DNA of 64,000 nucleotides from CAWIHS01 sp963836005 (GTDB taxonomy: Bacteria; Pseudomonadota; Gammaproteobacteria; GRL18), in assembly GCA_963836005.1 (NCBI GenBank), contig CAWIHS010000006.1, forward strand, positions 496,001 through 560,000, read 5' to 3'. The notes beneath the pieces were generated by a model. That model had not been told where the DNA came from, searched no databases, and saw nothing but the letters and a program-made list of their open reading frames with translations. The position numbers and the translations under genes were made by a program. This document shows positions 9,345 to 18,703 of the stretch, piece by piece. Positions within the stretch are counted from its first letter, which is position 1; the number at the start of each line of letters is the position of its first letter.

Positions 9345-9359
9345 CGGCCTAATAAATTA

Positions 9360-9583
9360 GTAACTATTCAGCGTATTTTGATTATTGTTGCAAGTTATTG
9401 ATATCAGGTGTTTGCGTAAGAAGTGAATGTGGCATGGATGCCACATTCAAGCCTACGACATACATGGAAGTATAAGTGCCGTGGGAGGCAGGAAGCCGGG
9501 AACGACCATGGATGTATTAACGGCGTCTGCTGTAACAAATTCCTGGTATCAATGACGTTTTAGAAATTACGCTTCTAAGTTAC
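9360..9583 (+). repeat. GTAAC-family MITE, internally deleted copy
   Basis: Begins with GTAACTATTCAGCGTATTTT, identical to the ends of the intact copies at 13974 and 59453, and follows the 59453 copy in the same orientation through the GGAAGTATAAGTGCCGTGGG core. About 50 bp are missing after CGGCGTCTGCTG, and the right end has decayed (ATTACGCTTCTAAGTTAC). No target-site duplication remains. It sits only 16 bp after the previous element, so two elements are stacked behind batD. The rest of the gap up to 9731 shows nothing recognisable. Confidence 0.75.
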
Positions 9584-9731
9584 AAAAATATAAGTCTTTG
9601 AATTTTATATGTTTGTAACTTTTTGATGGTTAGCCTTCCTGCGGCTTGATTTGCTGAGTAGTTACTAAAAATTATGACTAAACGCTGAACCCGAATAATT
9701 TATCCATATTTACCTGACTAAGAAATACATT

Positions 9732-11960
9732 ATGCAATTAATCAAACTATCCTGTTATTTTCTGGCTTTCTGTTTATACAGCACGTTCTCCATGGCTGGG
9801 GGCAATCCTGAATATGTGGGTGATCAATCCTGTCAGGCCTGCCATGCTAAAGAATACGAGCAATGGCAAGGCTCTCACCATGATCTTGCCATGCAGCAAG
9901 CGAATCAGAAAAGCGTATTAGGGGATTTCAATAACACGCACTTCAGCAAAGACGGCATTACGACAAATTTCTTTAAAAAAAATGATCGCTTTATGGTGAA
10001 CACCGATGGCCCTGACGGTAAGCTGCATGATTATGAAATCAGTTATACATTTGGTGTCTATCCGCTGCAGCAATATATGGTTAAATTTCCTCAGGGCAGA
10101 ATTCAGGTGCTGGACATTGCCTGGGACAGCCGTCCCAGGGAAGAAGGGGGCCAGCGCTGGTTCAGTCTTCATCCTCATGAGACCATTCCTGCCAATGATG
10201 TGCTGCACTGGACCGGTCCAAATCTTAACTGGAATTACATGTGTGCAGACTGCCACAGCACCAACCTGAAAAAAAATTATAAGCTTCAGGACAATAGCTA
10301 TAACACTCAATGGGATGTGATTAATGTTTCCTGCGAAGCCTGTCATGGTCCCGCATCTGAACATGTTGCGCTGGCAAAAGCTGCGGCTGACAATAGTGCC
10401 GTTAAACCCGGAGGCCTGACCGTCAATTTTCCGACCACAGCCAGTCATCAATGGATAATCAATGACCACTTCAAACCTGAACTGAAAGGAAACATCAGCA
10501 GGACTGAGGTAGAAGTCTGTGCCAGATGCCATGCACGACGTTCCCAGCTTGATGATGATTTCGTTCCCGGTGACAACTTCAGGGATCACTATCTGCCTTC
10601 ACTGCTGACTGATATGCTTTATTTTCCCGATGGCAAGATCAACGATGAGGTTTATGTGTATGGATCGTTTAAACAAAGCCTGATGTATAAAGCCGGGGTG
10701 ACTTGCAATGACTGCCACAATACTCACTCACTGGAGCTGAAAGCAAAAGGGGATAATGTCTGTCAACAATGTCATCTGGCTACTACCTATGCCACACCCG
10801 CGCATCATTTTCATGACACCGAATCCAGCGGCGCCAGCTGTATCGCATGCCATATGCCTTCCAGAATATACATGGGCGTTGATGAACGAAATGATCATAG
10901 TTTTCGTATACCTCGTCCGGATATAGCGGCACAATTAGGCATACCTGACGCCTGCACAAACTGTCATAAAGGTAAACAGAGCCAGTGGGCCGCTAATGCC
11001 GTACAGCAATGGTACGGTAAAGTACCTGCAGGTTATCAGAATTTTGCGGCTGCACTACATGCGCTTGAACAGCAAGATGAGGATGCACTGACGCTTGCTT
11101 ATAGCGTATTGCTGGATGATACTGCGGATATTGCCAAAGCGACGGTGACAGGTTTTCTGGGTGAATATCCCTCCAGGCAGACCTTGATGACGTCCCTGCA
11201 GATGCTGCGTTCCAAAGATGCCGATACTCGCCGTCAAGCCCTGCAGGCCCTGCAGGCTTTTCCATTGCAGCACAGTATTTCTCAAATCTACAGGACGTTG
11301 AATGACCCGGTAAAAAGTGTCCGTCTGGAGGCAGCAAGGATTTTGGCTGCGGTACCAAAGGGTTCGCTGCAAAAAGAACAGCAGGAATTGATTAATAAAG
11401 TCACGGAAGAATATCGACAAAGTTTACTGTTTAACGCTGATCGGCCGGAGTCCCAATTGTCTCTGGCCCAACTGTATAGTCAGCTGGGACAGCCGGATAA
11501 GGCTGACGCGGCGTATAAACAGGCACTCCTGCTGCAGCCTCAATTTATACCTGCCTATGTGAATTATGTCAATTTTCTGCAGCAGCAGAACAGGGAAACA
11601 GCGGCTTACGAAATATTGCAAACAGGTTTGAAAACACGCGCAGATGCTGCTTTGTATCATTCTCTGGGACTCTGGTATGTGCGCAACAAGGATATGGATA
11701 AAGGCCTGCAAGCGCTGCAAAAATCAGCCGAACTGGAACCGGATAATGCGCGTTTTCAGTATGTTTACGCTATTGCCATTGGTGAAAAGCAGCCTCAACA
11801 GGCCATCACTATGTTGCAAACCGCGCTGCAGGCTCATAGCGGCAATATCGAGTTACTGTCAGCTCTTGCCAGTTTTTATGAAAAAATCGGGGATAGCGCG
11901 AATGCGCTAAATTACCAGCAAAAAGCACAAAAAGTTATGCAGTATACACCGGTTAAATAA
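9732..11960 (+). CDS. Octaheme cytochrome c with HEAT and TPR repeats
   Basis: 742 residues. A signal peptide of about 22 residues precedes eight CxxCH haem-binding motifs: CQACH (34-38), CADCH, CEACH, CARCH, CNDCH, CQQCH, CIACH and CTNCH, all in the N-terminal 420 residues. After the haem domain come HEAT-like repeats (KDADTRRQALQALQAF; DPVKSVRLEAARILAA) and then about four TPR units (DKADAAYKQALLLQP; KGLQALQKSAELEPDNARFQ). The haem region resembles cytochrome c554/NrfB-like multihaem proteins. A periplasmic electron-transfer protein with protein-protein docking surfaces is inferred; the redox partner is unknown. Confidence 0.88.
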   Translation: MQLIKLSCYFLAFCLYSTFSMAGGNPEYVGDQSCQACHAKEYEQWQGSHHDLAMQQANQKSVLGDFNNTHFSKDGITTNFFKKNDRFMVNTDGPDGKLHDYEISYTFGVYPLQQYMVKFPQGRIQVLDIAWDSRPREEGGQRWFSLHPHETIPANDVLHWTGPNLNWNYMCADCHSTNLKKNYKLQDNSYNTQWDVINVSCEACHGPASEHVALAKAAADNSAVKPGGLTVNFPTTASHQWIINDHFKPELKGNISRTEVEVCARCHARRSQLDDDFVPGDNFRDHYLPSLLTDMLYFPDGKINDEVYVYGSFKQSLMYKAGVTCNDCHNTHSLELKAKGDNVCQQCHLATTYATPAHHFHDTESSGASCIACHMPSRIYMGVDERNDHSFRIPRPDIAAQLGIPDACTNCHKGKQSQWAANAVQQWYGKVPAGYQNFAAALHALEQQDEDALTLAYSVLLDDTADIAKATVTGFLGEYPSRQTLMTSLQMLRSKDADTRRQALQALQAFPLQHSISQIYRTLNDPVKSVRLEAARILAAVPKGSLQKEQQELINKVTEEYRQSLLFNADRPESQLSLAQLYSQLGQPDKADAAYKQALLLQPQFIPAYVNYVNFLQQQNRETAAYEILQTGLKTRADAALYHSLGLWYVRNKDMDKGLQALQKSAELEPDNARFQYVYAIAIGEKQPQQAITMLQTALQAHSGNIELLSALASFYEKIGDSANALNYQQKAQKVMQYTPVK

Positions 11961-12068
11961 GGCTCATAGTTTTGCAGGGATTGACTGATGGTTCGCATCA
12001 GGGCAGTCATTGAATAGTAGCTCCTGCAAAGCAGGGGGCCTGTAAATTTTTTATTATCAAAAAACTTA

Positions 12069-12743
12069 ATGAAAAAAATTACTTCTGAAAATAATTTTAG
12101 CTACCTTTTTATTGCGCTATTAACACTGCTTGTTTCATCAAGCCTCCTGGAACAGATCAATATTCAATGGGTCGATAATCTCTTGGGTATTATTATTTTC
12201 TTTGTATTTACTATAGGGGTTCATAGTGACCAAACCGATCGAACATGGCGATGGGCGGTCTATTTCTTAGCTGTTTTGACTGTGATGCTGTATTTTGTAC
12301 ATCAATTATTAAGTGTGGCTGTGGCCGATTTCTTATACCTTTTATTGATGCTTTGTTTCTTTGCCGGTTCATTTTATATGTCTTATTTACAAATTTTTAA
12401 GAGCAAGAGAGTAGATCGGAATATGCTTATCGGTTCCTTTGTTTTATATTTACTGCTCGGGTTGATTTGGACAGTCATCTATTTGTTATTGCTGATGATT
12501 TACCCTGATGCCTTTAACGGTCTGGAACCTCGAGTGTGGCAGGAGAATTTTTCTCGTGTGGCTTATTATAGTTTTGTGACGCTCACAACCCTGGGATATG
12601 GAGACATATCACCAAAAAACAGCCTGGCTGAATTTTTTGTTTATTTTGAGGCCATTGTCGGTGTGTTTTATATGGCTATCATTGTGTCCAGTCTGGTCAG
12701 TGCAGCATTAAGCCAGAGTAAAGAGGAAACTGTGGATGATTAA
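12069..12743 (+). CDS. Potassium-channel-like ion channel protein
   Basis: 224 residues, very hydrophobic, with about six predicted membrane helices. A pore-helix/selectivity-filter motif TTLGYGD lies at 173-179 between the last two helices, the signature of the Ion_trans_2 potassium channel family. There is no recognisable voltage-sensor arginine ladder and no cytoplasmic RCK/TrkA domain. Its stop overlaps the start of the following lipoprotein gene by 8 bp, so the two are probably cotranslated. The ion specificity is inferred from the filter. Confidence 0.85.
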   Translation: MKKITSENNFSYLFIALLTLLVSSSLLEQINIQWVDNLLGIIIFFVFTIGVHSDQTDRTWRWAVYFLAVLTVMLYFVHQLLSVAVADFLYLLLMLCFFAGSFYMSYLQIFKSKRVDRNMLIGSFVLYLLLGLIWTVIYLLLLMIYPDAFNGLEPRVWQENFSRVAYYSFVTLTTLGYGDISPKNSLAEFFVYFEAIVGVFYMAIIVSSLVSAALSQSKEETVDD

Positions 12744-13887
12744 AACAGTCATGAACACCGCACCAAAACTCTACTGGCTTGCTTTGCTGGTTATAATTAT
12801 CCTTATGCAGGCTTGTGATTCGAGTGAAAATGGAAAAACACCAGCAGCGGACAGCAAAAGTGCATATAGCCATGCGGCAGACGGCGAGCTCCGTAAATTG
12901 GCTTTTATTACCTTGCGCAATAGAACGGGTAGTGAGGATCCGCAAGACTATTTTGGCGATGAACGAAATTCAGTGCATACAGGATTTTGTAACCTGCGTC
13001 ATACGCCAAACAAAATGCTCAAACCTTTTGTAGAAAAAGTGCCTTTCTATGTTCCAGAAAATAAGATAAAGCTGGATTCTATACGCGATATCAACGACTG
13101 GGAACTATGGCGCGAACTGCAGCTTTCCAGCAGTGATAACCTTCCCATGCTGTATGTACATGGATTCAATATCGGTTTTGACAAAGGCTGCAGAAGAGCG
13201 TCACTGTTTCAGGAAAATCTGCGGCTGGCAGGACGATTACTGCTCTTCAGCTGGCCGTCAGACGGTGCTATTTTAAATTATACTCGCGATGAGGCAGATC
13301 TGTACTGGAGTGTGGCCGGTATTGAGAAAACACTGACAGAGATGATTAAACATTTTGGTGCCGGAGGCTTTGATATAGTTGCGCACAGCCTTGGTACACG
13401 CGGTGTCTTTCTCGCCCTGGTGCAATTATCTCACGTAAAGCGAATTTCCAGACCGCTGCTGAATGAACTTGTTCTGATTGCCCCCGATATAGATGCGGAT
13501 ACCTTTAGACAGTATCTGCCAGCTATTCGGCCGCTGGCGCGAAACATCACCATTTATGTGTCGGAAAATGACAGTGCTCTGACGCTGTCACAGGAAGTTC
13601 ACGGTTATCCGCGCCTCGGAAAAACCGGCCCTCATCTGCAAAGTGTAGACGGGGTAGACATTATCGATATTACCGAAACCGGTATGCGTTCTCCTTCTGG
13701 ACATTTATATCAACTTTATAACAGGCATGTTATCAATGATCTCGATCAGCTATTGAATCAGGGCAAGTCAGTTGCTCAACGTGCTAACCTTAAACAACTG
13801 CGCAAAAATTACTGGCAGCTGCAGTCAGCCGATAAACATAACGTTTCAAATTCTATGGATGATATGAATGAAGAGAAAAGTAAATAA
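12736..13887 (+). CDS. Lipoprotein alpha/beta hydrolase, DUF900 family
   Basis: 383 residues (377 if the second ATG at 12754 is used). The N-terminal hydrophobic segment ends in a lipobox LMQAC, so lipid anchoring at Cys27 is likely. The DUF900 hydrolase pattern follows: MLYVHGFNIGF (oxyanion region), LLFSWPSDG, and the nucleophile elbow VAHSLGTRG (Ser in AHSLG, not the usual GxSxG first Gly). A later Asp (LIAPDID) and a C-terminal His complete a plausible triad. The substrate is unknown. The overlap with the channel gene suggests a functional pair at the envelope. Confidence 0.83.
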   Translation: MIKTVMNTAPKLYWLALLVIIILMQACDSSENGKTPAADSKSAYSHAADGELRKLAFITLRNRTGSEDPQDYFGDERNSVHTGFCNLRHTPNKMLKPFVEKVPFYVPENKIKLDSIRDINDWELWRELQLSSSDNLPMLYVHGFNIGFDKGCRRASLFQENLRLAGRLLLFSWPSDGAILNYTRDEADLYWSVAGIEKTLTEMIKHFGAGGFDIVAHSLGTRGVFLALVQLSHVKRISRPLLNELVLIAPDIDADTFRQYLPAIRPLARNITIYVSENDSALTLSQEVHGYPRLGKTGPHLQSVDGVDIIDITETGMRSPSGHLYQLYNRHVINDLDQLLNQGKSVAQRANLKQLRKNYWQLQSADKHNVSNSMDDMNEEKSK

Positions 13888-13973
13888 AAATATCTTTTCA
13901 AATTGAAGCGGAAATTGTCATTAATACACACGGGAACGGACTTTTGACGCCTTTGAAACGTTATAGATTTTTT

Positions 13974-14247
13974 GTAACTATTCAGCGTAATTTTGAAAAC
14001 GTCCTTGACACCAGGAATTTGCTGACCCACATGGATGTGGGAAATGCAGGTTATGCATGGAGCAATTACCTGCCCAGAAGACGCCGTAAATACGTCCAGG
14101 GTCGTTCCCGGCTTCCTGCCTCCCACGGCACTTATACTTCCATGTATGTCGTAGGCTTGAATGTGGCATCCATGCCACATACACTTCTTACGCAAACACC
14201 TGATATATAGAACTTACATATAAATCTAAAATACGCTGAATAGTTAC
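13974..14247 (-). repeat. GTAAC-family MITE, intact 274-bp copy, 8-bp target duplication
   Basis: Terminal inverted repeats of 16 bp (GTAACTATTCAGCGTA at the left, its complement at the right). Flanked by the direct repeat GATTTTTT at 13966-13973 and 14248-14255. Same length as the copy at 59453 and in inverse orientation to it. Ends in GTAA with 8-bp duplications match known features of IS66-family transposition, so cross-mobilisation by such a transposase is inferred; none is in the window. ORFs within the element are not credible genes. Confidence 0.9.
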
Positions 14248-14312
14248 GATTTTTTTAATATTAAACCAACCAGCAGGGCAAAATCATATTATGGAAAATC
14301 GCACAATTTGTT

Positions 14313-14425
14313 CCTCCCTCCTTTTCAAGGGGTGAGGGTCAGGAGGGGGGTAAAATTCTAAATTCAGTATTATCTAATAAGATTCAACCCCCATCCCAAC
14401 CTTCCCCCTTCTCAGGGGGAAGGCG
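14313..14425. repeat. G/C-tract foldback repeat
   Basis: Left arm rich in CCTCCC/GGGTGAGGG (14313-14351) and right arm ACCCCCATCCCAACC/CTTCCCCC (14387-14425) form an imperfect inverted repeat around an AT-rich centre. The same architecture occurs in the element in the rRNA leader (48667-48770). No flanking duplication or GTAAC ends were found for this copy. Confidence 0.6.
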
Positions 14426-14649
14426 TAGATTTTATAAATATTAAAATGTATGCTAATTATTACACGTTATGATTTTATCCTGTAGCAGCGAAGTAATATT
14501 ACACCTCGGCCAGACAGACTCCCACCCTCCTGATCGGTTAGTCAAAAGGTTAAAAAAACCTGCTGTTCAGCACTGAAAGTCTTTATTCCTCGTCAGCCTG
14601 ATATTTTCATCAACTTTTCAGAGTACCCTTCCACGTCTATAAGGATGAT

Positions 14650-14702
14650 AGTGAACATTGATGATAGTTCACTGCACTGTAGTATAAATATACAGTGTTT
14701 TT
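14650..14702 (+). promoter_or_regulatory. Two adjacent dyads upstream of cytochrome gene
   Basis: AGTGAAC/GTTCACT (14650-14656, 14667-14673, 10-nt loop) is followed at once by CACTGTA/TACAGTG (14675-14681, 14691-14697, 9-nt loop) and TTTTTCC. The second could act as a weak terminator; as a pair they may be protein-binding sites. The remainder of the 14256-14916 gap, apart from the repeat at 14313, shows nothing I can name. Confidence 0.35.
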
Positions 14703-14916
14703 CCTGTCTAAATAAGGGCTATACCTACCTGATTTGCCAGCTCTTTATAATGTAAAGTAAGTGTTTATTTTTTATCTGTTAATTGAGCGATTGAGGCAGG
14801 GAAGCCAAAGATTAATAAAGATTTCATCAAAGTAATTTGCGTCATATGTCCGCACTTTCATAAATTATTTTTTTGTTGTATGCATTAGCTCATAAATGTT
14901 ATTTGGAGTGTTTAAA

Positions 14917-17307
14917 GTGTTAAAAAAATTATTAATTGTTACATTTTTTTCCCTGTTATATTTTTTCGCCCTGCCCATTTATGCAGAAAATACGAATTTT
15001 ACCACTTCCCATTTTTCCGGTTCAGGTAATTGTCAGATGTGTCATGATAATTTGAGAGATACTAATGGCGATGATGTTTCTATTGTGCGCGACTGGGGGG
15101 CTTCAATGATGGCAAATGCTGCCAAAGATCCTCTCTGGAGAGCAAAGGTGGCCACTGAACTGGAGCGTAATTCACATTTGTCTTCGACAATCAATGATAA
15201 ATGTTCCAAGTGTCATGCTCCCATGGCAAATTACGAACTCACCAAAGTACAGGCTGATGACATCAAGATCCTGGGGCCTGGCAGCATAACAGATCCTTCA
15301 CATTCCCTCTATGATGCGGGTATGAACGGTGTTAGCTGTACTGTCTGTCATCAGATAACAGATGCACCCGAGTTAGGTACCCTGAGCGGTTTTTCGGGCA
15401 ATTACAAAATCAATGACTCAAAAATCATTTACGGACAATTTTCTAATATCTTTGCTCAGCCCATGATCAATGCGTCCGGTTACCAGCCCGTTTACAGTCA
15501 GCATATTTCCGGCTCGGAAGTTTGTGCGACATGCCATAATCTAAAAACTCCTTTTGTTGATTCAGAAGGCAATATACTTTCGGGTACAGCGGATTCAGAA
15601 TTCCCGGAACAAATGCCCTATACCGAATGGCAGCATTCCATTTTTGACGATGCCGGCAGCAACCCAAAAAGCTGCCAGGACTGTCATATGCCAAAAACGA
15701 CTGCCCCGGTATCGAATCGGCCGCGCTGGATTGCGGCCAAAGATGGATTTGCCAAACATCATCTGGTGGGCGCCAATACAGTGATGCTGACCATGCTCAG
15801 AGATAATGCAGCTCAGCTGGAAGTAACCAGTCCGAATCTTGATTTAGGTATTGATCGGGCCAGAGCCATGCTGAAAAGCGCTGCGACTATCGATATCGTT
15901 GATGCTTCCGTCACTAATGGCGTGCTAAGCGCACGTATCAAAGTGGATAATCATTCCGGGCACAAAGCACCCACCTCTTACCCGTCCCGTCGTATGTGGA
16001 TTAATTTTAAGGTAACCGACAGCAGCAATAATATTATCTTTGAATCAGGTCGTATAAAGGCTGATGGATCAATAGTAGAAGCAGACAATGATTGGAACCC
16101 GTCTGTCTTCGAGCCTCATTATGATCTAATTGATGCAGAAGATCAGGTGCAGATCTATGAAACCATCATGGGCAACTCAGACGATGAGATAACCCATACC
16201 TTGCTGCGCGCCTCACAGTATCTTAAAGACAACCGGCTGACTCCCAAAGGCTTTGATAAATTCGCTGTTCCTGGTGATGTGGCCGTACATGGACTAGCTT
16301 TTAGTGATCCAGATTTCAATCTGGGTAGTGATGAGCTGACTTATCAATTCCCGGTTAATGTTTCCGGTGAACTTACTGTCAGTGCCACGTTGAACTTTCA
16401 AACTTTAGCTTATGGCTTCGTGCAGGATCTCTATTCTGATGCTCATCTGGGGGAAGTACAAACCTTCAAGACACTCTACGATGCACAAACTCTGAAACAC
16501 GAGCTGGTTGACAGCATACAGACTGTGGTCATTAGTGATGCCGGTGGTGTGCCAGCCGCAGTCATGCCTACCGTCAGTATCACAGCCTCGCCGGTAACTA
16601 TTGAACAGGGACAATCATCGGTTCTGAGCTGGGAGTCAAGTGATGCCAGCAGTTGTACAGCCTCCGGATTCTGGAGTGATCCACTGGCACTCTCTGGAAG
16701 CGTTACCAAGTACCCAACAGTCACTTCGACCTATACCATTACCTGTACAGGCAATGAAGATAGTGTCAGTGATAGCGTAGTTGTGACCGTTACTGATCCG
16801 CCTCCTGCCGTGCCTACAGTGAGTATCACAGCCTCGCCGGTAACGATTGAACGGGGACAGTCAACTGTTCTCAGCTGGACTGCAACTGATACCACCAATT
16901 GTACAGCTCCCGCAATCGTGAGTGGAGGTTTGGCGCTTAATGGCAGCGCTACCGTCACCCCTGATGTGACTTCGACCTATACCATTAGCTGTGATGGAGG
17001 TACTGTTTCTGACAGCGTCGTCGTGACGGTTATCGAGCCGCCTCCTGTCATTACACAGCCTACGCTAACCCTGACTACGAGTTCGTCCTCGGTACGCCGC
17101 GGAAGCAGTGTCACTTTAAGCTGGTCATCCACTGATGCCCAGCAATGCAGTGCCTCCGGTGACTGGACGGGCAGCAAGCCCGTCAGCGGTACAGAATCTA
17201 TCGTCATCAATAATTCGGTAGTATTTACCTTAACCTGTGACGGTACCAATGGTATCGCGAGTGACTCTGTTTCAGTTAATGCCTTTGGCCGGTGGGGGAG
17301 AAGATAA
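14917..17307 (+). CDS. Pentaheme cytochrome c with three Ig-like C-terminal repeats
   Basis: About 796 residues from the GTG at 14917, chosen because GGAG lies 8 bp upstream and the product then starts with a normal signal peptide (LKKLLIVTFFSLLYFFALPIYA); an in-frame ATG at 14896 is the alternative. Five CxxCH motifs (CQMCH, CSKCH, CTVCH, CATCH, CQDCH) lie in the first 260 residues, resembling cytochrome c-552/c554-type multihaem proteins. The last 270 residues hold three tandem Ig-like repeats of about 85 residues, each with a PTVSITASPVTIExGQS-like start and a Cys pair (SSCTASG ... YTITCTG). No membrane anchor at the C-terminus, which ends GRWGRR. Probably exported or surface-exposed. Confidence 0.85.
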   Translation: MLKKLLIVTFFSLLYFFALPIYAENTNFTTSHFSGSGNCQMCHDNLRDTNGDDVSIVRDWGASMMANAAKDPLWRAKVATELERNSHLSSTINDKCSKCHAPMANYELTKVQADDIKILGPGSITDPSHSLYDAGMNGVSCTVCHQITDAPELGTLSGFSGNYKINDSKIIYGQFSNIFAQPMINASGYQPVYSQHISGSEVCATCHNLKTPFVDSEGNILSGTADSEFPEQMPYTEWQHSIFDDAGSNPKSCQDCHMPKTTAPVSNRPRWIAAKDGFAKHHLVGANTVMLTMLRDNAAQLEVTSPNLDLGIDRARAMLKSAATIDIVDASVTNGVLSARIKVDNHSGHKAPTSYPSRRMWINFKVTDSSNNIIFESGRIKADGSIVEADNDWNPSVFEPHYDLIDAEDQVQIYETIMGNSDDEITHTLLRASQYLKDNRLTPKGFDKFAVPGDVAVHGLAFSDPDFNLGSDELTYQFPVNVSGELTVSATLNFQTLAYGFVQDLYSDAHLGEVQTFKTLYDAQTLKHELVDSIQTVVISDAGGVPAAVMPTVSITASPVTIEQGQSSVLSWESSDASSCTASGFWSDPLALSGSVTKYPTVTSTYTITCTGNEDSVSDSVVVTVTDPPPAVPTVSITASPVTIERGQSTVLSWTATDTTNCTAPAIVSGGLALNGSATVTPDVTSTYTISCDGGTVSDSVVVTVIEPPPVITQPTLTLTTSSSSVRRGSSVTLSWSSTDAQQCSASGDWTGSKPVSGTESIVINNSVVFTLTCDGTNGIASDSVSVNAFGRWGRR

Positions 17308-17640
17308 AAAAGGAACAGACTGAGTTCAGAAAATAATGCTTCTTGACAGTGTCCAAAAGGGAAAGACATTGGGGTTGTGTGATACATCGTTTGTAGATTT
17401 GATGCTATTACGAATCAAACGATGTATTACAGGGAACTTTAATCTAGCGGTACAACTAAGCTATTATTAACGACTCGGTAATTTATACGCTCTGTGTTTG
17501 AACTCTGTCGGGTTCCAGCACTGCGGGTGACAGACTAAAACCAGATATCAAGCACGATCTTAGATATAGGCTGAGTAAGTTATAAATAATGAAGCTATTT
17601 AAATGAAGCTATTTAAATGAAGATGGTTGAAGACTGAAAG
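17308..17640. other. Intergenic region with a spaced inverted repeat
   Basis: A 12-bp inverted repeat, ATACATCGTTTG at 17382-17393 and its complement at 17416-17427, could form a hairpin between the convergent cytochrome and tcdA genes. A 14-bp direct duplication (GAAGCTATTTAAAT, twice, 17591-17618) lies near the tcdA stop. No gene is visible. Confidence 0.4.
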
Positions 17641-18435
17641 CTATTTTCTGAGTCTTTTCCGGAGGCTTTTTTCAATAGCTCTTGCCGCCGCTGTAAAACC
17701 AAATATAGCGGTAATACAACTCGATGAACCATAACCGAAGTTACAGTCCAGCGTGACACCTCTGACAGCGGGTTTCTGCTGACCCACGCTGCCGTCTGCC
17801 TGAGGATACATTTGTTGCTCTGTGGAGTAGACACATTCAATGCCGAAACGGCTTTTCGGATTGCGGCTGAAATTATAGTGATGACGTAACCGTGAACGGA
17901 CTTTGGCGGCCAGCGGATCATTATAGGTTCTGCTCAGATCAGCAATCTGTACCGCCGTAGGATCAAGCAGACCGCCGGCCCCGCCGGTGGTGATTATGGG
18001 GATCTTATTGCTTTTGCAATAGGCAATCAGAGCTGTTTTCTGTTTCACACTGTCAATGGCATCAATCACATAATCATAGTCATGAGTGAGGTAATGGGGC
18101 AGGTTGCTCTCGGTGAGCATATCGTCAATGCTATTACAGATACACGCCGGGTTTATGCTGTTGACTCTCTGGCGCATTACATCGACTTTGGGCTGTTCAA
18201 GCGTGCTGTCCAGAGTATGGATCTGCCGGTTGATATTGCTCAGGCTAATATCATCATAATCTATCAGGGTTAATTGCCCAATCCCGGATCGGGCCAAAGC
18301 CTCGACCGACCAGGAGCCCACTCCGCCAATACCAATCACACAGATATGTATCTCTGGCAGATGCCTGGCTTTGTCTTTTCCATACAGCCGCCGGATGCCG
18401 CCAAAGCGAACGTTATAACTATCAGTCTCTGACAC
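17641..18435 (-). CDS. tcdA: tRNA threonylcarbamoyladenosine dehydratase
   Basis: 264 residues. E1/ThiF-like fold: nucleotide loop GIGGVGSWSVEALARSG at about 32-48, then LIDYDDISLSNINRQ for the ATP/Mg site, and the family C-terminal block VTLDCNFGYGSSSCITAIFG. TcdA (YgdL/CsdL) cyclises t6A37 of ANN-decoding tRNAs to ct6A in an ATP-dependent reaction. The length fits the E. coli protein. Single gene on the minus strand, divergent from soeA with a 268-bp spacer. Confidence 0.92.
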   Translation of the reverse strand: MSETDSYNVRFGGIRRLYGKDKARHLPEIHICVIGIGGVGSWSVEALARSGIGQLTLIDYDDISLSNINRQIHTLDSTLEQPKVDVMRQRVNSINPACICNSIDDMLTESNLPHYLTHDYDYVIDAIDSVKQKTALIAYCKSNKIPIITTGGAGGLLDPTAVQIADLSRTYNDPLAAKVRSRLRHHYNFSRNPKSRFGIECVYSTEQQMYPQADGSVGQQKPAVRGVTLDCNFGYGSSSCITAIFGFTAAARAIEKSLRKRLRK

Positions 18436-18703
18436 GATGTTGCCCGTTAAATACCTGGCTAAATTCTAACAGAAGCAGAGCATTTTCAAAATCCTATTTT
18501 TGTAATGAAACAGGAGCTATGTATCCAAAAAGTAGTATTTGTAGCGCTGAGTTATTGTATTTTTTTGCCCATTAGTAATAGTTACCTACAATGCCTTATA
18601 TCGAGAGTGGCATGAATTAGCATATTAGAATAGAATTATTGATAGTCGTTGATAATTGCAATTTTTATGCGCAATTTAACTTAGTTTCATGAGGTTTATC
18701 TGA

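Noticed and set aside
9097..9345. Short ORFs in the 9-kb repeat region
   Set aside because: They overlap each other on both strands within repeat sequence and have no ribosome sites.
13809..14195. 128-residue minus-strand ORF
   Set aside because: It is MITE sequence read through into the 3' end of the hydrolase gene; repeated at other MITE copies.
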